Positions 58,244 through 64,000 of a stretch of 64,000 nucleotides of DNA are shown here, piece by piece. A program made the position numbers and the translations under genes. How positions within the stretch are numbered: the stretch's first letter is position 1; each line of letters starts with the position of its first letter. The notes under the pieces were generated by a model. It was not told the DNA's origin. It did no database searches and was given only the letters and a program-made list of their open reading frames with translations. Source of the stretch: Mucilaginibacter gossypiicola (GTDB taxonomy: Bacteria; Bacteroidota; Bacteroidia; Sphingobacteriales; Sphingobacteriaceae). Location: the NCBI RefSeq assembly GCF_900110105.1, contig NZ_FOCL01000022.1:1-64000 (forward strand). Reading direction: 5' to 3'.

Positions 58244-59086
58244 ATGAACTCATCAAAAGTATGGTATGTAACCGGGGCCTCCCAGGGATTGGGACTTACC
58301 CTTGTAAAAAAGCTATTAGAAAAAGGCCATCGCGTAGTTGCAACGTCACGTAACGCGCAATCCCTGAAACAAGCAGTAGGGATCATTGATACAGACAGGT
58401 TTTTGCCTTTGGCTGTTGATTTGAGCAACCCGGATTGTATAGAAGAATCCATCCGTGAAACACTCAAGGCTTTTGGACAAATTGATGTATTGGTCAACAA
58501 TGCCGGTTATGGCATGGCCGGTACAGTTGAAGAAACCGAACGGCAAAAGATTCAAGATATTTTCAGTGTTAATGTGTTGGCGGCGATTGATGTAACCAAG
58601 GCGGTGCTGCCTGTTATGCGTAGTCAAAGTTCTGGATATATTATCAATATAGGTTCGGTAGCGGGTTTTGTAGGCGCACCGGGCTGGTCGGTTTATTCGG
58701 CTACTAAAGCTGCCATTGCCGCATTTTCGGAAGTGCTGGCCCTTGATCTTAAAGAGTTTGGTATCAAAGTAACGGTGGTTGAACCATCTGGTTTCCGTAC
58801 GGGATTTCTTACTGCAGGCTCATTGGCTTTTACCGAAAGCCATATTGAAGGGTATCATGCAGTTAAAAATGCCCAGCAGCGCTACCTCGCCGCCGATGGC
58901 AAACAACCCGGCGATCCTGAAAAGGCATCGGAGATCATGATCGGCCTTACAGAAATGACAGAACCACCGCTCCATCTTTATTTGGGCGAGGATGCCTATA
59001 AACGGGCTTCTGAAAAGCTTGGCATAATGACTGCCGAGCTGGAACAATGGAAGCCGGTTACTATATCTGCCGATTTTAAATCGTGA
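58244..59086 (+). CDS. SDR-family oxidoreductase, complete catalytic set
   Basis: The start at 58244 (MNSSKVWYVTGASQGLG) is chosen over 58184. 280 residues with TGASQGLG (about 10-17), NNAGYGMAG and the catalytic Ser-Tyr-Lys in INIGSVAGFVGAPGWSVYSATKAA. The longer C-terminal part (about 200-280) is typical of extended classical SDRs of the AU-type. Last gene of the rightward yceI operon, 76 bases after the metallo-hydrolase, so it might have its own start signal. Confidence 0.85.
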   Translation: MNSSKVWYVTGASQGLGLTLVKKLLEKGHRVVATSRNAQSLKQAVGIIDTDRFLPLAVDLSNPDCIEESIRETLKAFGQIDVLVNNAGYGMAGTVEETERQKIQDIFSVNVLAAIDVTKAVLPVMRSQSSGYIINIGSVAGFVGAPGWSVYSATKAAIAAFSEVLALDLKEFGIKVTVVEPSGFRTGFLTAGSLAFTESHIEGYHAVKNAQQRYLAADGKQPGDPEKASEIMIGLTEMTEPPLHLYLGEDAYKRASEKLGIMTAELEQWKPVTISADFKS

Positions 59087-59099
59087 TTTGGGTAGCGGC

Positions 59100-59540
59100 C
59101 TATGCGGGTTTCACCGGTTCAAGCCCGTGACCTTTCATGATGGTTAGGAGCTTTTGCATATCCGGCGGACCACCGGCATTGATCACTGCTGCAATTTCGC
59201 GGAAATATGCCGGGCCGATAGATGCCGGAGAAAGCGTGCAGAGTGCCCTTGCTGTTTTATCGTGCAGATTATTAAAACCATGAATAGTTCCCCTTTTTAT
59301 AAAGCAATGATCGCCCGGTTGTAGCTCCCGCATTTCTGTGCCTATCAATTGTGTAAGCGCCCCTTCCAGTATATACAGCGTTTCGTCTACATCAACATGA
59401 AAATGAGGTGCTGGTACTTTTGCACCAGGCGGAACTACCAGCTCAAACTGTACGAGGGTGTCATCTGTATCATCGCCATCAAACAAAAAATTGATCTCAA
59501 GAGAGCCTAAGCTGATGCGTTCTTTAAAGTGAGGAAACAT
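59100..59540 (-). CDS. Cupin-domain protein
   Basis: 146 residues, one cupin barrel: PHFHVDVDETLYILEGAL (about 45-62) holds the metal-type HxH..E, followed by LQPGDHCFIKRGTIHGFNN with the second-motif His. Related proteins sense or isomerise small molecules; a role cannot be assigned. Convergent with the yceI operon. Confidence 0.82.
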   Translation of the reverse strand: MFPHFKERISLGSLEINFLFDGDDTDDTLVQFELVVPPGAKVPAPHFHVDVDETLYILEGALTQLIGTEMRELQPGDHCFIKRGTIHGFNNLHDKTARALCTLSPASIGPAYFREIAAVINAGGPPDMQKLLTIMKGHGLEPVKPA

Positions 59541-59693
59541 GTGTGGTTGGGTTATAGTTGGTTAACTAAAGCTATGCAAATTGAGATGTAAATGCAATAA
59601 ACTTATTTCAGCAATATTCGGCAATCCGGGATTAAATGCCCGGAACTTCAAATTGAACAATTATGATTGGCGAAGGAGCATAGTTATTATTCG

Positions 59694-62300
59694 CTAATAA
59701 ATAATGCTTACCCAACCGCTTAAAACCTGGGTGCCGGTTTTAGCATTAATGATAAAATAATATGTGCCAGTTGGAAGTTTACTCCCTTTATAGGTGCCGT
59801 CCCATGGCTCAGAGTAACCACGGCTATTAAATACTATACTGCCATAACGATTATAAACTTTTACAGTAGAGCTTGCGTCAAGACCTTCAATCACCCAGGT
59901 GTCGTTTGCTCCGTCGGCATTGGGAGTAAATGTGTTGGCCATCTTAATATCTGTACAATGACTGGTGATATTTATGAATTGGGTAGCCGTGCAGTCATTT
60001 TGGTCTGTTACTGTAAGCTCAACCTTTCCAAGCGCACCGGTTGTAAATGTATTGCTTCCGGGGTTCCCGTTCCATAAATATTTTTTGAAACCAGTGGGGG
60101 CATTTAAGGTAACCTGCTCCTGATTGAACGTGCACAAGGTTGCATCCTGCAGGTTTAAGACCGGGTTGCTGAAAAATTGCACGTTGATGCTCTTGCTATC
60201 GGTACAGCCCGCGGTAGAGGTAACTAAAGCGGTATAATCACCGGGCGTTTTAACGCTGATACGGCTTGTTGTCTCACCTGTCGACCATTTAATATTACCA
60301 CTGGAAATTGTGGCCTGAAGATCTACCGATTGCCCGCTGCAAAGGGTAGTTGTTACAATTTTTTCAAGTTCAATTGTTGGAAGAGGGTTAAATACAATGG
60401 GCAATATTGAAGAGGTTGATGTACAGTTTATTTTATTGCTGGCAACATTAACCTGATAATTACCGGCTATTACATTAGTTAAACTTGTTTGGTTGGTATA
60501 ACTGATAAGTTGCGCCCCGTCGCGATACCAATTGATGGTATAAGCAGGATCGGCCTGAATATTGGTGGAAATTATGGCCTGATCGTCAATGCAGTAGGAG
60601 GGTTTGTTGGCTTGCAGTACAGGGGTTGGCAAACTTATAAATTCGGCTTTAATAGTATTTGAAGCAACCCAAACACCCGAACAAGCGCTTGCTTCTACTT
60701 TATAACTGCCACCTTGATTTGTAGTTATACTGTTTGTAGTATTACCGTTTAAAACCCCATCGGTATACCAGCGGTATTGGTAGTTGGGGTTGTTATCAAC
60801 TTTGAATGTTGCGCTGCTTCCATTACAATAAAAATTTTCATCAGGATAATTAAGCGTTACAACAGGGCTTGTAATGACCGTTACCTTGAGTTCATTCGTG
60901 TTAAGATGAAGATTTTCGCAAGGATCGTATACTACGGCACTATAGTTACCTGCAGAGGTTATAACAAGTTTATTGCTGCTTTCGCCTGGTAATTCATTGC
61001 CATCCTTGTACCATTGTATAGTATGGCCACTGTAAACTGTAGTGTTAACAGAAGCCGTTACGTTGCTGCCCGAACAGATTTGCATTTCTGAAATTGAAGC
61101 ATCCTGGCCGTCAAATTGTACAGCATTTATTGATTGCGCGGTAAGGTATTTGCCATAATCAGGCTTAAGGAGATAAAGACCATCGTGTGCCGCCACCCAC
61201 ACGCCGTCATCACAAACGGGTTCTTGTTTTGATACGGTATTTACACATATATCATTAATAACAGTGTTACCCAGAGGCGCAAAATGAAACAACGTTACCT
61301 GTTTTAACCCTGGCAATTGCGGATCATAGCGCTGATAAATGGAATTGCTAAAGTAAAAACCTTTATCAGTTCCAATCAACATAGTTTGTTTAATAAGCCT
61401 CCCATCTCCAAACCACCAACCACTGCCAAAGGCTGTAAGCCCAAACATAGTTGTTATTTTATTCACATTAATCCCATCGAGGTAATGTCCGTAATCGCGG
61501 TTTATGAAATAGCTTTGATCTCCGTTGAACTGAAACATGCCATTGCGGGTACCCCAAAAAATAGCCGAAAGACTAACACGCATATCATAATCATACATGG
61601 AAGCCCATGCTTCATAAGCGGTGTTGATTTTATGCCCAATAACATCACTTTCAGCTGCAAAATGTCCGAATATCGTTGTTTCACCATGTGAAAAAACAGG
61701 TACGTATTTTCTTCCGTCCCAATCCGGATAAATGTAATAAGCCGAGCTGTCTTTATAAGTAAGATCGCGATATGTTGCTTCGTAAACCTGACTGGCAGCA
61801 TTCTGTTGTTCATTAACAGTTACTCTTTCATTGATCATGTCATAAGTATAAAACCCATGATCCGAGCCGATAAGTAATGAATGTGTATCAGAAAAAACAG
61901 AGTTAGCCTTAGGCATCCCTACAGAATTGACTTCTGTAATAATGCCATCTGCAGTTCCTATTACTTTAACAGGGCCTTTCTTGTATTCAATAACATTAGC
62001 CGATTTTGTGGCAATGAATACGGTATCTTTACTGCGACCGGCAATGTCAATAAATTTAAGATTATTATAAGCCGCAAATTGACTGGTATAGTCGTCGACA
62101 GCAAGCGTAGTACTGTTTATGCGATAAACCTCGTTGCCTTGTGCAAGCACCCATAGGTAGGGGTCGTTAAAGTCCCGCTTTGCTTTTAAAATGTTTTTAC
62201 CAGGTAGTAGGTGTGAGTTCACATGAAATTCAACATCCTGGGCATATCCCCTAAGGCCCGAAAGTATAAAGAATAAAAAAAGTAGCCTTTTTAATCGCAT
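59694..62300 (-). CDS. T9SS type B-sorted surface protein with beta-propeller and Ig-like repeats
   Basis: 868 residues. Signal peptide (about 1-20), then a propeller-like N-terminal half (~25-370, with WVLAQGNEVYRINS, VWVAAHDGLYLLK). Four to five Ig/PKD-like beta domains follow (~385-770), each with Cys-Ser/Thr-rich GNYxAVVYD-type strands and Cys pairs. The last ~90 residues are the gliding-motility/CHU_C type sorting domain: MANTFTPNADGANDTWVIEGL, VKVYNRYGSIVFNS, GTYYFIINAKTG. It should be exported by the type IX system and exposed. Ligand unknown. Confidence 0.85.
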   Translation of the reverse strand: MRLKRLLFLFFILSGLRGYAQDVEFHVNSHLLPGKNILKAKRDFNDPYLWVLAQGNEVYRINSTTLAVDDYTSQFAAYNNLKFIDIAGRSKDTVFIATKSANVIEYKKGPVKVIGTADGIITEVNSVGMPKANSVFSDTHSLLIGSDHGFYTYDMINERVTVNEQQNAASQVYEATYRDLTYKDSSAYYIYPDWDGRKYVPVFSHGETTIFGHFAAESDVIGHKINTAYEAWASMYDYDMRVSLSAIFWGTRNGMFQFNGDQSYFINRDYGHYLDGINVNKITTMFGLTAFGSGWWFGDGRLIKQTMLIGTDKGFYFSNSIYQRYDPQLPGLKQVTLFHFAPLGNTVINDICVNTVSKQEPVCDDGVWVAAHDGLYLLKPDYGKYLTAQSINAVQFDGQDASISEMQICSGSNVTASVNTTVYSGHTIQWYKDGNELPGESSNKLVITSAGNYSAVVYDPCENLHLNTNELKVTVITSPVVTLNYPDENFYCNGSSATFKVDNNPNYQYRWYTDGVLNGNTTNSITTNQGGSYKVEASACSGVWVASNTIKAEFISLPTPVLQANKPSYCIDDQAIISTNIQADPAYTINWYRDGAQLISYTNQTSLTNVIAGNYQVNVASNKINCTSTSSILPIVFNPLPTIELEKIVTTTLCSGQSVDLQATISSGNIKWSTGETTSRISVKTPGDYTALVTSTAGCTDSKSINVQFFSNPVLNLQDATLCTFNQEQVTLNAPTGFKKYLWNGNPGSNTFTTGALGKVELTVTDQNDCTATQFINITSHCTDIKMANTFTPNADGANDTWVIEGLDASSTVKVYNRYGSIVFNSRGYSEPWDGTYKGSKLPTGTYYFIINAKTGTQVLSGWVSIIY

Positions 62301-62391
62301 GATAAGGTGCTACTAAAATAATATTTAAACTTTAAGGATGCAAATTGATGGCAGGGCGTGCTAAGGCAACGCTTAATTAAATAGGGCCAAT

Positions 62392-64000
62392 CTACAGTAT
62401 CTCTACATACCCATCTGTTCCGTTTACCCTGATCCTCTGCCCATCCCTGATCAGGTTTACAGCATTCTCCACCCCAACAACGGCCGGTAAGCCATATTCT
62501 CGTGCTATAACTGCGCCGTGGGTCATCAGTCCGCCGACTTCGGTTATCAGTCCTTTTATAGATACAAATAATGGTGTCCAACTGGGGTCGGTAAATCTGG
62601 TGACTAAAATATCTTCATCTCCCAGATCAGCATCTTCCATGTTTAGGATCACGCGCGCCCGGCCCTCAATGATTCCGGCAGATACGGGCAGGCCTATGAT
62701 AGCGTCCGCAGGAATAGCCTCCCGTTGATACCTGCCCACGATAATTTCGCCGTTGGAAGTGATAACACGAGGCGGGTTTAGTTTTTCATGTAATCTATGT
62801 TCATCTTTTCGTCGGCTGATAATCTGGTAATCCAGCTCACCTGTGCGTACTACTTCGCGCAGCTCATCAAATTGGAGATAATAGATATCCTCTTTTTCAT
62901 GGATCAGGCCGGCTTGTACCAGCTTTTCGGCTTCCTTTAGCAGTGCCTGTTTATAAACAAAGCTGCGGCTAACAATGCCATATTTAGGATATTCACGATA
63001 CCCGGCAAAATTGCGGAGCAGGCCTATCTTTTGTTTCGTTTCTTCAGCTTTTTGTTTGCCATCGGGTAATCGATTTAATTTATCCAGTAGTTCCTGTTCT
63101 TTTCTCAAAGCTTCGTGTCGGCCAAGTTCAAATTTCCGGGCAGCTTCACCGGGGGCAAAATTTTTGATATTATTGAGGATCATGGGAAGCAGGATAGTTG
63201 GTTTTTCGCTCCAGCGTATTTTAGTAATATCTATTTCGCCGGCGCAGCGCATCCCGTATTTGTTAAGAAAGGAGATGATCGCATCGCGGCTTTCCTCACC
63301 GCCGGTAAACGATACCAGTTCATCCAAAAAGTTATCTTCCTTTGCCTGCTGTAAATAATCAATTACTTCGGGGTATGGACGGATCACATCCGCAACATCC
63401 AGCAATTCAAGTCCCATTTCTGAAGTGATGTTGTTTGGTACAGATTGAGCGAGTGTATCTGCAGCATTTGTTTCGCCCAACCATTCCTTCATTTTTTCAT
63501 TGATCCATATGGAAGCATTCATGGAGGCCATGATTGCCGCCATGCTTTGCGGGGTAAAAAGGCTTTTTCTTAGCTCCTGCTGATCTTCCAGGATAAAATC
63601 GAACAGATCAGTCCCCGATTGGGTTTGTATGTTTTGTTTTAGTGCTTCTATCGATGCCTGGCTTTGCCTGATCAGGTTAGCAGCAATTTCCGGATCATTT
63701 TCTATGGGAGCCGAAGGGGGCATAACGGTAGCGCTTTTGGCGGGGACGTGTTCTTCATCTGGGATTAGTTTTATGAAATCTCCACGTTGTACCAACGTCA
63801 TGATCGCATCTTTTATCAGCGGGTCGTGCTGACCCATGGCATTCAATAATGCTTCCCTGCCGGCGGCAGAAGCCAGACTGTTTGCAACGTCAACAAACAA
63901 CCTTCCGCCCGCTTTGTACATCTGCCGTACAGCTGTCAGCTGCCATAAAGATAGCCCTAATGGCTTCATGGCATCGGTCATCATTTGTTGATGGCCTACA
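62392..64000 (-). CDS. PEP-utilising phosphotransferase, C-terminal part (rifampicin phosphotransferase/PEP synthase type), cut by the window edge
   Basis: The frame stays open to the window end (QQMMTDAMKPLGLSLWQL begins it here), so the N-terminal ATP-grasp part is outside. The C-terminus (about residues 455-530 of the visible part) is the swivelling phosphohistidine domain: LVTRFTDPSWTPLFVSIKGLITEVGGLMTHGAVIAREYGLPAVVGV, with His in MTHGAVIARE as phosphate carrier. The helical middle is typical of rifampicin phosphotransferase rather than pyruvate phosphate dikinase, because no PEP-binding TIM barrel is seen. Substrate is therefore open. Confidence 0.78.
   Translation of the reverse strand, partial: VGHQQMMTDAMKPLGLSLWQLTAVRQMYKAGGRLFVDVANSLASAAGREALLNAMGQHDPLIKDAIMTLVQRGDFIKLIPDEEHVPAKSATVMPPSAPIENDPEIAANLIRQSQASIEALKQNIQTQSGTDLFDFILEDQQELRKSLFTPQSMAAIMASMNASIWINEKMKEWLGETNAADTLAQSVPNNITSEMGLELLDVADVIRPYPEVIDYLQQAKEDNFLDELVSFTGGEESRDAIISFLNKYGMRCAGEIDITKIRWSEKPTILLPMILNNIKNFAPGEAARKFELGRHEALRKEQELLDKLNRLPDGKQKAEETKQKIGLLRNFAGYREYPKYGIVSRSFVYKQALLKEAEKLVQAGLIHEKEDIYYLQFDELREVVRTGELDYQIISRRKDEHRLHEKLNPPRVITSNGEIIVGRYQREAIPADAIIGLPVSAGIIEGRARVILNMEDADLGDEDILVTRFTDPSWTPLFVSIKGLITEVGGLMTHGAVIAREYGLPAVVGVENAVNLIRDGQRIRVNGTDGYVEIL

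Noticed and set aside
62291..62581. A 96-residue minus-strand frame between the T9SS-sorted and phosphotransferase genes
   Set aside because: It overlaps the phosphotransferase C-terminus in another frame and has no sensible features.
1..64000. tRNA, rRNA, riboswitch or CRISPR array
   Set aside because: None was recognised in any gap on either strand by eye; a covariance-model search could still find a small RNA.

Overview
The window is a stretch of a Bacteroidota chromosome, most like a Sphingobacteriaceae member such as Mucilaginibacter. This is judged from gene content only: a SusC/SusD pair, a type IX secretion C-terminal domain, TonB-dependent beta-barrels, several CRP/FNR-type regulators, TAnnTTTG-type promoter elements, little Shine-Dalgarno sequence, and an aryl-polyene/flexirubin-type pigment locus. 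No tRNA, rRNA, CRISPR array or phage was seen.

Layout. 1-9.9 kb: end of an IS1595-type transposase, a DegP/HtrA protease, dapF, a receiver-like protein, a DUF4349 lipoprotein, a MazG-like pyrophosphohydrolase, an exported MXKDX-repeat protein, a TonB receptor-like barrel, an overlooked 57-residue membrane protein, and a CRP-like regulator whose probable operator recurs in front of the next gene (DUF308-like). 9.9-35.9 kb: a large biosynthetic locus in two divergent arms. The leftward arm (25.05 to 9.93 kb) holds a tyrosine ammonia-lyase-like enzyme, ketoreductase, three intact ketosynthases, one catalytically dead ketosynthase (chain-length-factor-like), one half-length ketosynthase relic, two ACPs, two hot-dog dehydratase-like proteins, a thioesterase, an LpxL-like acyltransferase, a flavin halogenase-like enzyme, a polysaccharide deacetylase, a LolA-like carrier, a lipoprotein and an exported protein of unknown function. 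The rightward arm (25.96 to 35.88 kb) holds a GT2-DUF2062 glycosyltransferase, a 1284-residue MMPL exporter/PlsC acyltransferase/methyltransferase fusion, a CrtI-like oxidoreductase, a C45 Ntn-acyltransferase, AcpS and an aryl-acid adenylating enzyme. Together these suggest deamination of tyrosine to 4-coumarate, its activation, loading on ACP, iterative extension without full reduction to an aryl polyene, ring tailoring, and attachment to a lipid or saccharide for export to the outer membrane. No DarA or FabH-type DarB gene for the dialkylresorcinol half of flexirubin is present.

35.9-42.7 kb: a CPA2 antiporter, a CRP/FNR regulator with a cysteine-rich N-terminus, a small membrane protein, a ClC channel with CBS domains and a TPR/FG-GAP/ASPIC lipoprotein. 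42.9-49.1 kb: a DUF4242 protein and a SusC/SusD pair followed by a PI-PLC-type phosphodiesterase. 49.4-53.5 kb: an anchored hypothetical protein, an MFS transporter, a DUF4097 repeat protein and an atypical peptide-deformylase-like protein. 53.7-59.1 kb: a CRP-like regulator, two perfect TGTGA-N6-TCACA sites, and a seven-gene operon (YceI, tautomerase, SDR, NTF2-like, nitronate monooxygenase, metallo-hydrolase, SDR). 59.1-64 kb: a cupin, a T9SS-sorted beta-propeller/Ig protein and the C-terminal part of a PEP-utilising phosphotransferase.

The window is also rich in dispersed palindromic elements of several sequence families. At least two have entered genes of the pigment locus: one appears inserted in frame in the signal-peptide region of the lolA-like gene, another supplies the last codons of the half-ketosynthase.
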